The translations under genes were made by a program, and so were the position numbers. The notes beneath the pieces are model-generated. The model ran no database searches and was not told the origin of the DNA. It saw nothing but the letters and a program-made list of their open reading frames with translations. Shown piece after piece: positions 34,380 to 43,652 of a stretch of 64,000 bases of DNA. The stretch spans positions 6,138,001-6,202,000 of the forward strand of contig NZ_CP026029.1 in the NCBI RefSeq assembly GCF_023520895.1, in the 5' to 3' direction. Source of the DNA: Paenibacillus sp. PK3_47 (lineage in GTDB: Bacteria; Bacillota; Bacilli; Paenibacillales; Paenibacillaceae). Each line of letters opens with the position of its first letter. Position 1 is the stretch's first letter.

Positions 34380-37300
34380 ATGAAAAAGTTAAAAAGCTGG
34401 AGAACATTATCTTTTATAATGTGGATCCTGGTTACAGTGTTGATGTTAACAACGATACCGGACATGGACCGGCTGGTGAAGGAAAAGGGACAAATCTCCA
34501 TTCCGGACAGCGCACAAAGCAGCATTGCCGCTGAGATGATCAGACAAATGGACCCCCAAAGCGGAGATTCCTATGGAATTATAGCCGTCTTCAACAGCGG
34601 GAGTGATCAGCCGCTCACGGATAGCCAGACACAGAAGATTGAAGCTGTAATCCATGACCTGAAAGCCAAAGAACAGGAGCTGGGCATCACCGGCATCATG
34701 GCACACACGGACAGCCCGGAAGTGGAACAGCAGCTGGTCTCCGAAGACCAGACAACCATTTTGACGCAAATCTCTGTGGACAGCAATCATGGGGAAATCT
34801 CACAGGTGGCCGGGGAACTGGACGAATTTATAGCCGGCGAGGGGCTGGAGTCACAGGATATCAGCACTTATCTGACCGGCAGCGAGCTTATCGGTAACGA
34901 CTTTGGGAACTCCACCCAGGAAGGGGTAAAGAAGACTGAAGTTATAGCGATTGTTTTTATTCTTGCTGTACTCATTCTTGTATTCCGTTCTCCGGTGGTA
35001 CCGCTGATTTCACTGCTTACGGTGGGCGTGTCGTATCTTGTATCCTTGGGAGTAACCGCCCAGCTCGTCGATCATTTCAGTTTTCCGTTCTCCAGCTTTA
35101 CGCAGGTGTTCCTGGTCGTAGTGTTGTTTGGCGTGGGTACGGACTATAATATTTTACTGTACACCCGGTTCAAAGAAGAATTGGCTCACCAGGATGATGT
35201 ATATACCGCTGTAAAAGCAACCATGAAATCGGCAGCGAAAACCGTCCTGTTCAGCGGATTGGCAGTCATGATCGGTTTTGCCTCGCTGTACCTGGCCAAG
35301 TTCAATTTGTATCAGGCGACTTCCGGTGTGGCGATCGGTGTCCTGGTACTGCTGCTTGTACTGGTTACACTGAATCCGTTTTTCATGGTCCTGCTTGGGA
35401 AAAGAATGTTCTGGCCGGTGAAAAAGTTCAATGGCCACGGAGACAGCCGCTTGTGGGGGACGTTCGCTAAAACTTCGGCAGCCAGATCTGTTATGGCCAT
35501 CGTGCTTGTGCTTGTGTTAACCGTACCTTTCATCCTGAAGTATTCCAATGTACTCAACTTTAACGATTTATGGGAAGTTAGTGACAAATACGAATCCAAG
35601 CAGGGAATCAATGTCATCGAGGATCATTTCCCGCCGGGCTTTTCTTCACCGGCAACACTCGTGATCCAGTCTGACAGTCCTCTGGACCAGGCCGCTGCAC
35701 TGCAGACCCTGGATGAAGTCGCTGAAAGAGTCTCAAAGGTTAAAGGAGTATCCGAGGTACTGTCGCCAACCCGTCCTACAGGAGACAAAATACAAGAGCT
35801 ATATATTAACGATCAGACCAAAGAAGTAAACTCCGGACTGGGCGATGCCAATGACGGCATAGGAGAAATCAATGAAGGCTTGTCTTCAGCTGAAGAACAG
35901 CTGGGAAACAGCGGCTCAAGTGACCTGGCCAATGTCCAAAAGCTGATTAACGGAACGGGCGAAGTCCAAAACGGCGTATCCGCATTACGGGATGCACTGG
36001 ATCAAGTAACTGCAGGGATGAACAGCGGTGCCTCAGGTGCCGGACAAATAGAAGACGGCCTTGCCTCGCTGGGGACCAGTGTAGGGAAACTGTCTGCTGC
36101 AACATCCCAGCTCTCCGCAGGATACAGCCAGCTGGAAGAGGGACTGAACTCTTACGACCAGTATTTCGCAAGTATCGCTCAAGCCATTACGGGTGCCAGC
36201 CAAGGATATGGGCAGATTGAAGCGTTGATGAATAATCTGACCGCAGAAAATCCGGATATGGCAGAAGATCCAAATGTAGTGAAGACGCTGGGTATCGCCG
36301 CATCAGCCAAGCAGCAGCTTGAGGGACTCTCCGGACAGCTGGAGCAGCTGCGCGCTGGTCACGAAAAGGCTATGGCTTCTTTCAAAACAGCCAATACCTC
36401 ACTGGCCCAGCTTAACAGCGGTTTGCAGCAAATGCAGAACGGAGTAACGCAGCTTCAGACCGGAGCAGCCGGCTTGAAAGACGGCTTAAACAAAGGAGCC
36501 GCCGGTTCCGGTCAAATCTCAGATCAATCCGTTCAGCTCAAAACCGGCCTGTCGCAAATCAACGATGGCCAGCAGCAGCTGCTGCAGGGGCTTACTGATC
36601 TGCAGGGCAAGATGGGCGAACTCCAGGCCGGGCTGAGCGCCAGTACGGAGGGTCTTACCCAGGTAAGCACGGGTCTGGAAACGGCCCAATCTTATTTGGG
36701 CAATCTTAGCGAATCGGAGACTTCACAAAAGTTCTATGTTCCAGAAGAGGTATTGAAGGGTGAAGAATTCCAGACCGCGCTCAATACCTATATGTCAGAT
36801 GACAGAACAACTGCAACGATGACGATCATCCTGGAGCAAAATCCGTTCTCGCGGGAAGCGATGCCGGTCATTGATGAGATCAGCCAACAGGTCGATGCCG
36901 CACTGAGCGGAAACAGTCTGAGCAGCGCCAAGGCCGCCATCAGCGGTACAACAGCACGCAACGCCGACCTGAATACCGTATCACAGGAAGACTTTATGCG
37001 CACTGCAATCATCATGATGATCGGTATTGCCGTTGTCCTGATGTTCATTACCAGATCGCTGATGAATTCCCTGTTTATCGTGGGTTCATTAATACTGGTA
37101 TACTTCACATCGCTTGGCATAGGGGAATGGATCAGCTCGCAGCTGTTCGATGCAGATTTACTGAGCTGGAATGTTCCGTTCTTCAGCTTCATAATGATCG
37201 TTGCACTCGGTGTGGATTACAGCATTTTCGTAATGATGCGTTATAACGAGCTTCAAGGAACATCTGCGGAACGTATTGTAAAAGCATCCCGTGACATCGG

Positions 37301-37523
37301 CGGCGTAGTTTTGTCCGCTGCTCTGATCCTGGGCGGTACCTTTGCGGCCCTGATTCCTTCGGGAGTCTTAACCCTGATCCAGGTGGCAGTCGTCGTTATC
37401 ATTGCTTTGCTGCTCCTAAGCCTGATTGCGATGCCAATCCTGCTCCCGGCTCTGATCGGACTAACCGGCAGATTAAACCGCAAGGACAGCAGTTCTGATA
37501 TAGACAATAACGTTACGCTATAA
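34380..37523 (+). CDS. MMPL/RND-family exporter (YdfJ-like)
   Basis: 1047 residues. Two RND halves: an N-terminal helix, five helices at about 185-350, and six at about 870-1030. The DYN and DYS motifs (GVGTDYNILLYTRFKEE and ALGVDYSIFVMMRYNE) carry the proton-relay Asp residues. A long external region (about 480-800) is rich in heptad-like GL-QI/QL repeats, predicting an extended coiled coil that may span the wall. MMPL proteins export lipids, siderophores or drugs with proton motive force. AAGGTGG before ATG. Controlled by the upstream TetR. Confidence 0.92.
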   Translation: MKKLKSWRTLSFIMWILVTVLMLTTIPDMDRLVKEKGQISIPDSAQSSIAAEMIRQMDPQSGDSYGIIAVFNSGSDQPLTDSQTQKIEAVIHDLKAKEQELGITGIMAHTDSPEVEQQLVSEDQTTILTQISVDSNHGEISQVAGELDEFIAGEGLESQDISTYLTGSELIGNDFGNSTQEGVKKTEVIAIVFILAVLILVFRSPVVPLISLLTVGVSYLVSLGVTAQLVDHFSFPFSSFTQVFLVVVLFGVGTDYNILLYTRFKEELAHQDDVYTAVKATMKSAAKTVLFSGLAVMIGFASLYLAKFNLYQATSGVAIGVLVLLLVLVTLNPFFMVLLGKRMFWPVKKFNGHGDSRLWGTFAKTSAARSVMAIVLVLVLTVPFILKYSNVLNFNDLWEVSDKYESKQGINVIEDHFPPGFSSPATLVIQSDSPLDQAAALQTLDEVAERVSKVKGVSEVLSPTRPTGDKIQELYINDQTKEVNSGLGDANDGIGEINEGLSSAEEQLGNSGSSDLANVQKLINGTGEVQNGVSALRDALDQVTAGMNSGASGAGQIEDGLASLGTSVGKLSAATSQLSAGYSQLEEGLNSYDQYFASIAQAITGASQGYGQIEALMNNLTAENPDMAEDPNVVKTLGIAASAKQQLEGLSGQLEQLRAGHEKAMASFKTANTSLAQLNSGLQQMQNGVTQLQTGAAGLKDGLNKGAAGSGQISDQSVQLKTGLSQINDGQQQLLQGLTDLQGKMGELQAGLSASTEGLTQVSTGLETAQSYLGNLSESETSQKFYVPEEVLKGEEFQTALNTYMSDDRTTATMTIILEQNPFSREAMPVIDEISQQVDAALSGNSLSSAKAAISGTTARNADLNTVSQEDFMRTAIIMMIGIAVVLMFITRSLMNSLFIVGSLILVYFTSLGIGEWISSQLFDADLLSWNVPFFSFIMIVALGVDYSIFVMMRYNELQGTSAERIVKASRDIGGVVLSAALILGGTFAALIPSGVLTLIQVAVVVIIALLLLSLIAMPILLPALIGLTGRLNRKDSSSDIDNNVTL

Positions 37524-37537
37524 ACAGCGTTCCACTG

Positions 37538-37565
37538 CAGCCGGCCATTTGGCCGGCTGTTTTTG
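37538..37565 (+). terminator. Terminator of the MMPL gene
   Basis: CAGCCGGCC-ATTT-GGCCGGCTG perfect 9-bp stem plus TTTTT. Confidence 0.93.
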
Positions 37566-37628
37566 CGTGGATAAACCCCGGGCAGCAGGACAATTTCAAA
37601 TTTTCGCACTTCATTTCCATAATACCCC

Positions 37629-37679
37629 TTTACACCTGCATGCTTATATATTATAGTTGGTTACACAAGTATACAACCA
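37629..37679 (+). promoter_or_regulatory. Promoter and candidate operator of the YtrA-type operon
   Basis: TTTACA (37629-37634), 17-bp spacer, TATAGT (37652-37657). Directly after it lies TGGTT (37658-37662)...AACCA (37675-37679), a 22-bp imperfect palindrome suited to binding by a GntR/YtrA dimer. Confidence 0.6.
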
Positions 37680-37782
37680 TACAACGACATCCAAAAGTCC
37701 AAACATTCACCGCAGTAGCGACTGAACCTTTACATTAATTCCCCAGTTCAATCTATGTTAGAGGAAGGAGGCTTTAACTCAC

Positions 37783-38154
37783 TTGAAAGCATTGCTGGAT
37801 GAATCACAACCCATTTTTCAGCAGATTGCCCAGATGATTATTGATGATATTGTGGATGGACAGCTGAAGGAAGGAGAACGGGCGCCCTCAGAGAATGAGC
37901 TGTCCCAGTTCTACAACATTAACCGGGCTACCGCACGCAAAGGTCTGCAAATTCTGGCCGATCAGGACATTCTGTTCAAACAGCGAGGGATCGGCATGTT
38001 TGTAAAAGAGGGGGCGAAGCAGCAGGTGCTGCAGGAAAAGCAGCAGCATTACCGTCAGGATTATATCCGCCCGATGCTGGAAGAGGCGAGACGCATCGGC
38101 ATGACCACGGAGCAGATTATCGAATGGATTAAAGAAGAGGAGGGCAAGCAATGA
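37783..38154 (+). CDS. GntR-family regulator, YtrA subfamily
   Basis: 123 residues, TTG start with AAGGAGG upstream. Winged HTH of the GntR type (about 10-75; GERAPSENELSQFYNINRATARKGLQILADQDIL) and only a short helical tail, as is usual for the YtrA subgroup that has no large effector domain. YtrA regulators repress their own ABC transporter operon and in B. subtilis respond to cell-wall antibiotics. First gene of a three-gene operon. Confidence 0.9.
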   Translation: MKALLDESQPIFQQIAQMIIDDIVDGQLKEGERAPSENELSQFYNINRATARKGLQILADQDILFKQRGIGMFVKEGAKQQVLQEKQQHYRQDYIRPMLEEARRIGMTTEQIIEWIKEEEGKQ

Positions 38155-39026
38155 TTTCTTTGAACGAGATTTCTTTTGCCTACGACAAAAATCCAGTCAT
38201 CAAGAAGCTGTCATTCACTGAGCAGGACCGGGTCATTACAGGACTCTGGGGACGGAATGGTGCCGGCAAAACGACACTTATGCAGCTGATATCCGGACAT
38301 CAGAAGCCCGATAGCGGAACTGTGCAAATCATGGGGCGTGAGCCTTACAACAACCCTGCAGCTCAAGGCCATTTGTGCTACATAAAGGAAGATCATCCGT
38401 TCAGCGAAATATGGTCTGTCCGCGATTGTCTGCGGTTCTACCAGTACTTCAAGCCCAATTGGAACCAGGAATTTGCGGAACAAATGCTGGAGACGTTTCA
38501 ATTACCGCACAAGAAAAAGACCAAAAAGCTTTCAACAGGAATGAAGACGGCTTTACAGCTGGTGATAGGTTTGGCCAGTCAGGCTGATGTGACGATTCTC
38601 GATGAGCCAACCAATGGGCTTGATGCGGCGATGCGCAAAAAATTTTATAAGCTGCTGCTGGAAAGCTATGAGGCCTTCCCCCGTCTAATGTTAATTTCTA
38701 CGCATCAGATCGAAGAATTACAGCCGCTGCTCGACAACATCATGGTGGTTCATGAAGGACAACTGCTCACACACGAGCCTATGGAGAACTTACGGGAAAT
38801 GGGAATCTGGCTAACCGGCGAGAGCGGACAGGTAAACCAATTAACCAGTAACGAGAAAGTTATAGAAGAAAGTACGCTCGGTTCCACAAAAAAAGTGATG
38901 ATTGACGCCCCAATGTCTGAGAAGTGGAGAGAACGGGTCCGGACCGCCAAAGTTTCAATAGAAAAGGCTCATGTACAGGATTATCTGCTGGCTGTCACGG
39001 AAAATGTGAAGGAGGCTTCACGATGA
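38151..39026 (+). CDS. ABC transporter ATPase, YtrB-like
   Basis: 291 residues. Walker A GRNGAGKTT, signature LSTGMKTAL in place of LSGGQ (typical of this exporter subgroup), Walker B VTILDEPTNGLD. C-terminal 80 residues form a poorly conserved extension. ATG overlaps the regulator's stop (ATGA). Confidence 0.9.
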   Translation: MISLNEISFAYDKNPVIKKLSFTEQDRVITGLWGRNGAGKTTLMQLISGHQKPDSGTVQIMGREPYNNPAAQGHLCYIKEDHPFSEIWSVRDCLRFYQYFKPNWNQEFAEQMLETFQLPHKKKTKKLSTGMKTALQLVIGLASQADVTILDEPTNGLDAAMRKKFYKLLLESYEAFPRLMLISTHQIEELQPLLDNIMVVHEGQLLTHEPMENLREMGIWLTGESGQVNQLTSNEKVIEESTLGSTKKVMIDAPMSEKWRERVRTAKVSIEKAHVQDYLLAVTENVKEASR

Positions 39027-39739
39027 GAACCGCATATGGAACATTCCGCTTAATTTATGAGGATGCCTACTGGTTTTTGGGAAAGCTGCTGCTGCTCTAT
39101 ATTACACTCCCTTTAACAGCGGTCTGGATTATTCTCGGTCTGTCCTTTGATATGGAGGATGCAATCAGTGTGATCGGCGGTCCGGCGTATTTCTTCTTCA
39201 TACCCTTCTATGGCATTATGGGGTTCAAAAGCCTGCTGCCGATTGCTGTCGGTCTTGGCAGCACAAGGACTCAAGTCCTGAAAAGCTTTTATGGAGTCGG
39301 CATTGCCGGGGTGGCAGTATACATGCTGTTCCTGAATTTATGCCAATGGCTGGTTTCAGCACTGTACGAACGCGGTGTCATAACCGTATCCGTTTCCCAT
39401 CCCGGAACATTATATTCAGCAGAGTATCAGTTTTTACCATACCTTTGGATTGATATTATGGTTGGCCTGTTATTGTTCGGCGGTGCTTTCTTTATCTACT
39501 GTATATTCTATCGTGCCGGCATGACCAGGACACTTGCCGGTATCATGCTTACCGTTATTGCCGTAATGTTCTTGTACTATTCAGGGCTGCTTGCAGGACC
39601 CATAGATGCACTATCAGAGCTTAAGATTTCAGCATTAGCTGCCTTTACTCTGGGAGGTGCGGCAGGGCTAGCTGCTTTATTCCTCACTTATCCTATGATG
39701 AGAAATGCTTCGCTGCAGCAGGCGGAGAAGAGAGGATAA
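39023..39739 (+). CDS. ABC-2-like membrane component of the YtrA-type operon
   Basis: 238 residues with six predicted helices, from ATG 39023 overlapping the ATPase stop (ATGA) and preceded by GAAGGAGG. No recognised motif, but context makes it the membrane subunit of a regulator-ATPase-permease operon. Substrate unknown; peptide antibiotic resistance or envelope stress is the common role of such operons. Confidence 0.8.
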   Translation: MRTAYGTFRLIYEDAYWFLGKLLLLYITLPLTAVWIILGLSFDMEDAISVIGGPAYFFFIPFYGIMGFKSLLPIAVGLGSTRTQVLKSFYGVGIAGVAVYMLFLNLCQWLVSALYERGVITVSVSHPGTLYSAEYQFLPYLWIDIMVGLLLFGGAFFIYCIFYRAGMTRTLAGIMLTVIAVMFLYYSGLLAGPIDALSELKISALAAFTLGGAAGLAALFLTYPMMRNASLQQAEKRG

Positions 39740-39863
39740 GCTTCATGCAGATCTTATGTTCCAAGCAAAATTAAATTCAACCTTATGAATTCCGTACATG
39801 CATTCAGGATAGCTGCGGCTAATATACATTAGGGATCGAAAAACGACCCGATGAGGTGATGAA

Positions 39864-40718
39864 TTGTTTTTTCACATTAAAGAGCTGCAGTATCACGCGA
39901 AACCAGAGCGGCCGGATCCGGTGTATGCAAGGAAGCTTCAGGAGGTTTTAGGCGGACAATTCGGAGAAATAACCGTTGCCATGCAGTATTTGTTCCAGGG
40001 GTGGAATGTCCGGGGTGACGGTGCGGCTTATAAGGATTTATTGATGGATACGGCAACCGAGGAGCTGGCTCACGTAGAAATGCTGGCAACGATGATTGCC
40101 CGCCTGCTGGATGGAGCTCCGGTGGAGACACTTGAGGACGCGGCGCGTGATCCGCTGGTTGCAGCGATTCTGGGCGGCTCAAATCCCCAGCATGCTATCG
40201 TAACGGGGCTGGGAGCGGCCCCTACGGATAGTAACGGCTACCCGTGGAATTCCCGGTATACGATTGCAAGCGGGAATTTACTGGCAGACTTCAGAGCTAA
40301 TTTGAATGCAGAGTCACAGGGCCGTCTCCAGGTCGCACGGTTATACGAAATGACAAACGACAGAGGTGTAAAGGATATGCTGTCCTGGCTGCTGGCCCGG
40401 GATACGATGCATCAGAACCAGTGGATGGCGGCTATTTGCGATCTGGAGTCGAAGGAAGGAGTTATCGTCCCGACGACTTTCCCCAAGCAGTTAGAGAAAC
40501 AGGAAGTGTCGCATGTTCTGTTTAATTTCTCGCGCGGGGAAGCCAGCGCAACCGGCCCGTGGGCACATGGTCCAGCTCCGGATGGAGGCGTCTTTCAATA
40601 TGTAGCAAAGCCTCAGCCTTTAGCACCGGAACCTCATCTCCCTCCGGCTCCGCCATACATTTTTGATACACCCCCACAAGTACTTAATATGAAGGGACCG
40701 CATCAACCGCCAATGTAG
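39864..40718 (+). CDS. Manganese catalase
   Basis: 284 residues in the ferritin-like Mn-catalase family. TTG start: GAGGTG lies 6 bases before it and translation then begins MFFHIKELQY, the family's usual N-terminus; nearby ATGs are out of frame. Metal ligands are visible in FGEITVAMQYLFQGW (Glu), TEELAHVEML (Glu, His) and the later AESQGRLQVARLYEM and DTMHQNQW helices. Converts H2O2 to water and oxygen in the cytoplasm or spore. The C-terminal 40 residues are Pro-rich. Spore-associated in many relatives. Confidence 0.92.
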   Translation: MFFHIKELQYHAKPERPDPVYARKLQEVLGGQFGEITVAMQYLFQGWNVRGDGAAYKDLLMDTATEELAHVEMLATMIARLLDGAPVETLEDAARDPLVAAILGGSNPQHAIVTGLGAAPTDSNGYPWNSRYTIASGNLLADFRANLNAESQGRLQVARLYEMTNDRGVKDMLSWLLARDTMHQNQWMAAICDLESKEGVIVPTTFPKQLEKQEVSHVLFNFSRGEASATGPWAHGPAPDGGVFQYVAKPQPLAPEPHLPPAPPYIFDTPPQVLNMKGPHQPPM

Positions 40719-40726
40719 TACCTAAG

Positions 40727-40770
40727 AGCACCTTAACTTGCTGTTTTTCGGCATATTGAGGTGCTTGTTT
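40727..40770 (+). terminator. Terminator of the manganese catalase gene
   Basis: AGCACCTTAA (40727-40736) pairs with TTGAGGTGCT (40756-40765), followed by TGTTT. Confidence 0.7.
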
Positions 40771-40801
40771 CTATTAATCAGAGGATAGACCCTGCTTATA
40801 A

Positions 40802-40828
40802 TAAAAAGCCTGCACATGATGTGCAGGC
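40802..40828 (-). terminator. Terminator of the CorC-type operon
   Basis: Near-perfect GCCTGCAC/GTGCAGGC stem (40808-40828), followed on the minus strand by TTTTTAT. Confidence 0.88.
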
Positions 40829-40852
40829 CAATTTCATTTGTACTTCATTCAG

Positions 40853-41914
40853 TTAACCTGGCGAGACTTCCACATTCAGCGTTTCATCACGGATATCGCC
40901 GACAATTTCTTCGAGCAGATCTTCCATGGTGACAATGCCGGTCGTGGCTCCTGAAGCATTCGTTACAGCGGCCATATGGACTCTGGTAGTCTGCATCCGT
41001 AGCAGTACATCCCGCAGGTTCTTGCTTTCGGCAAATTTGGGGATGTCGTGGATATACTTCTGCCAGTCTGTATCCCTGCCGGCAGCAATACTCGTTAACA
41101 TTTCTTTAGTATTAATATATCCGATAAACTGCCCGTTTCTGTCCGCACTTTCTACAGGATAACGCGTATAATCATGTTTTTCCAGGACTTCGATTAATTT
41201 GGCGGCCGGCATCCCGGCTTGCAAAGTAACGACCTTGCCCAAGGGAACAATGATTTCGCTAAGCGTCCGCTCATCAAAAGCAAAGATGTTGTTGAGATAG
41301 ACCAGCTCTGTCTTGTTGATCTCTCCGCTCTCGTAGCTTTGGTCAACAATCCATTTCAGCTCCTCTTCGGAATGCACGGTTTCATGGCCTGCCGGCTTTA
41401 CACCAAAGATGCGCAGCAGGAGGCGTGCAGAACCGTTCAGGGCGACGATAAACGGATAGGTGATTTTACCGAACCAGAACAGCGGAGGGGCCAGCAGCAG
41501 GGTCATTTTCTCTGCAAACTGGATCGCCAGTGTCTTCGGTGCAAGCTCTCCGATCACCACATGCAGGAACGTGATAATGGCCAGCGCGATGGCGTAAGAC
41601 AGCACAGTGGACAGTGCCGCCGGTACGCCGATCTCATCAAACAGCGGATGCAAAATCCGTTCAACAGTCGGTTCACCCAGCGCTCCCAGTACGAGAGCAG
41701 TAATCGTGATTCCTAACTGGCAGGCGGACAAATAATAATCCAGATCATGCGCTACCTTTTTGGCGATTACCGCTTTTTTGTTGCCTTCGCTGATCAATTG
41801 GTCGATACGTGACATCCGCACCTTCAGGATGGCAAACTCAGCCCCGACAAAAAACGCAGTAAGTCCGATAAAGATAGCAACCATTATTAAATTTATTGTA
41901 ATGACTCCGTCCAA
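40853..41914 (-). CDS. CNNM/CorC-type transport protein lacking the C-terminal domain
   Basis: 353 residues. DUF21 transmembrane domain (about 1-195, four helices) and a CBS pair (about 210-345, ending GIVTMEDLLEEIVGDIRDE). Unlike the neighbouring paralogue it stops there, without the CorC_HlyC domain. TTG start with GAGGG 6 bases upstream, inside a hairpin. Family members such as MpfA export Mg2+ or confer Mg/Co tolerance. Probably the second gene of a two-gene set made by tandem duplication. Confidence 0.87.
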   Translation of the reverse strand: MDGVITINLIMVAIFIGLTAFFVGAEFAILKVRMSRIDQLISEGNKKAVIAKKVAHDLDYYLSACQLGITITALVLGALGEPTVERILHPLFDEIGVPAALSTVLSYAIALAIITFLHVVIGELAPKTLAIQFAEKMTLLLAPPLFWFGKITYPFIVALNGSARLLLRIFGVKPAGHETVHSEEELKWIVDQSYESGEINKTELVYLNNIFAFDERTLSEIIVPLGKVVTLQAGMPAAKLIEVLEKHDYTRYPVESADRNGQFIGYINTKEMLTSIAAGRDTDWQKYIHDIPKFAESKNLRDVLLRMQTTRVHMAAVTNASGATTGIVTMEDLLEEIVGDIRDETLNVEVSPG

Positions 41915-41920
41915 AGTTTT

Positions 41921-41945
41921 CCCTCAAAATGAGGGATTCACCTCC
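41921..41945 (-). promoter_or_regulatory. Shine-Dalgarno-sequestering hairpin, gene 2
   Basis: On the minus strand GGAGGTGAAT is followed by CCCTC-ATTTT-GAGGG, where GAGGG is the ribosome-binding site of the TTG start 6 bases on. A GTG inside GGAGGTG opens a 5-codon frame ending at TGA in the hairpin (41941 to 41924). Same design as at 43307-43330. Confidence 0.6.
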
Positions 41946-41989
41946 AAGAATTTTTTAGGCTGTAACTTGAATATAAGCTGTATTGAAGA

Positions 41990-43300
41990 TTACGATTCTG
42001 CCGGTGTGTAATGAAGAATAACCAGTTTGATCTGGAAATTATCCATCTCAGCGATTTGGAAGTGCTGTCCGCCGGCCTGGAATTCGTGGCCTTCCTGAAG
42101 GTCAGTACCTTCCCGGACTTGAATCCATCCGCCGATCGTATCCACTTCCTCACTGTTTTCGAATGACAGACCGAACTGCTCTTCAATCTCTTCCAGAAGG
42201 ACACGGCCGCTGATCAAATAGGTCTTGTCGTCCACCTGCTGAATATCGGAGACCTCATCGGCGTCAAACTCATCCCGGATCTCTCCGACGAGCTCTTCCA
42301 GAATATCCTCTAGGGTAAGAATTCCTGCCGTTCCGCCGTATTCATCAATAACGAGTGCCATATGCATCTGTTCCTGCTGCATCTTGAGCATCGCTTCCTT
42401 GATAGGCGTTACTGAAGATACAATCGGGAGACTGCGCACAAATTCCTCCAGCTCACGGTCACGGCCCATAATAATATGGGGCAGCATTTTCTTCACGTTG
42501 ACAACGCCGAGAACCTTATCCTTGTTGCCCGCCTCAATTACGGGGTAACGTGTATAATTGTTCGCGTCAAGAATGCTGATAATATCCTCATTGGACATCT
42601 CATAATCCAGCGTAACCATTTCCGTTCTATGGATCATAATATCTTTGGCCATGCGTTCATCAAAAGCAAAGACATTCTCCAGATACTCCAGCTTGGTCTC
42701 GTTGATTTCGCCGCCTTCAAAGCTCTGCTCCATAATGATCCGCAGCTCTTCTTCCGAATAATGCTCCTCATGCCCTGCAGGCTTTACACCGAACCAGCGG
42801 AGAATAATCCGCGAAGTTCCGTTCAGCGCCACAATAAAAGGGTGCATGATTTTGCCGAACCAGTACAGCGGGGGAGAGAGCAGCAGCGTCAGCTTCTCGG
42901 CATACTGAATGGCCAGCGTTTTGGGCGCCATTTCTCCGACCACCACGTGGAGGAAGGTTACTAGAATAAAGGCGATTGCATAGGAAGCAATGGATGACGT
43001 CGACTCCGATACATTCAAGTAATCAAATACAGGGTACAAAATACGTTCCACTGCCGGTTTACCGATTGCACCAAGTCCCAGCGCAGTTACTGTAATCCCC
43101 AGCTGACAGGCAGACAGGTAATAATCCAGATCGCCGACGACTTTTTTGGCTATAACCGCTTTTTTATTTCCTTCATCAATTAATTGTTCAATCCGTGACA
43201 TCCGCATTTTGACTGCAGCAAACTCCGAGGCCACAAAAAATGCTGTCAAAAAAATCAGTACTGCAAGTATGAATAAATTCATTATCGTTATTAAGTCCAA
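41990..43300 (-). CDS. CNNM/CorC-type transport protein, full length
   Basis: 436 residues: DUF21 membrane domain (1-195), CBS pair (about 205-345) and C-terminal CorC_HlyC domain (about 350-430, DDKTYLISGRVLLEEIEEQFG). TTG start with GAGGG 6 bases upstream. The family moves Mg2+ (or Co2+) across the membrane with Na+ in several characterised members. Precedes the shorter paralogue by 75 bases; the N-terminal 345 residues of the two align throughout. Confidence 0.92.
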   Translation of the reverse strand: MDLITIMNLFILAVLIFLTAFFVASEFAAVKMRMSRIEQLIDEGNKKAVIAKKVVGDLDYYLSACQLGITVTALGLGAIGKPAVERILYPVFDYLNVSESTSSIASYAIAFILVTFLHVVVGEMAPKTLAIQYAEKLTLLLSPPLYWFGKIMHPFIVALNGTSRIILRWFGVKPAGHEEHYSEEELRIIMEQSFEGGEINETKLEYLENVFAFDERMAKDIMIHRTEMVTLDYEMSNEDIISILDANNYTRYPVIEAGNKDKVLGVVNVKKMLPHIIMGRDRELEEFVRSLPIVSSVTPIKEAMLKMQQEQMHMALVIDEYGGTAGILTLEDILEELVGEIRDEFDADEVSDIQQVDDKTYLISGRVLLEEIEEQFGLSFENSEEVDTIGGWIQVREGTDLQEGHEFQAGGQHFQIAEMDNFQIKLVILHYTPAES

Positions 43301-43306
43301 TCAGTT

Positions 43307-43330
43307 CCCTCGTTAGAGGGATTCACCTCC
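43307..43330 (-). promoter_or_regulatory. Shine-Dalgarno-sequestering hairpin, gene 1
   Basis: Minus strand: GGAGGTGAAT, then CCCTC-TAAC-GAGGG, then 6 bases and the TTG start. Stem 43307-43311 with 43316-43320. A GTG at 43326 opens an 11-codon frame that ends just inside the main gene (TAA at 43293-43291). Confidence 0.6.
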
Positions 43331-43652
43331 AAGTTAATTTAGGACGTTGGTATTCAGGCATATAGCGTTCAAATTAAACTTACAGTTGAAGAAGCAGATC
43401 AATGCAGGAGTACAATCCACTTGCAATATCGCCTTCCCATTATTGTTCAGCCCCCCTCCATAATGTTTACGAAAAAGTATAACATAATTCAGACCCAACC
43501 ATCCAGCTGCACGTCATGGTTTGACTGCAGCAGAGTTACGGAATTATTCAGAATATATTGCACATTTGAAATTAATACTACTGTAGGCTCTGAAATATAC
43601 AGAGTGATCCAAAATGGTGAATACCAGATTATAACTTAGGAGGAAGTACACA
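43331..43652. other. Divergent intergenic region between corC-type and cotF-like genes
   Basis: About 320 bases with no credible gene. It must contain promoters for both directions; I could not identify either with confidence, and no known Mg2+ or Mn2+ riboswitch is apparent. Confidence 0.5.

Noticed and set aside
43331..43652. A Mg2+ (M-box) or Mn2+ (yybP-ykoY) riboswitch before the CorC-type genes.
   Set aside because: I could not find the conserved helices or sequence boxes of either class on the minus strand.
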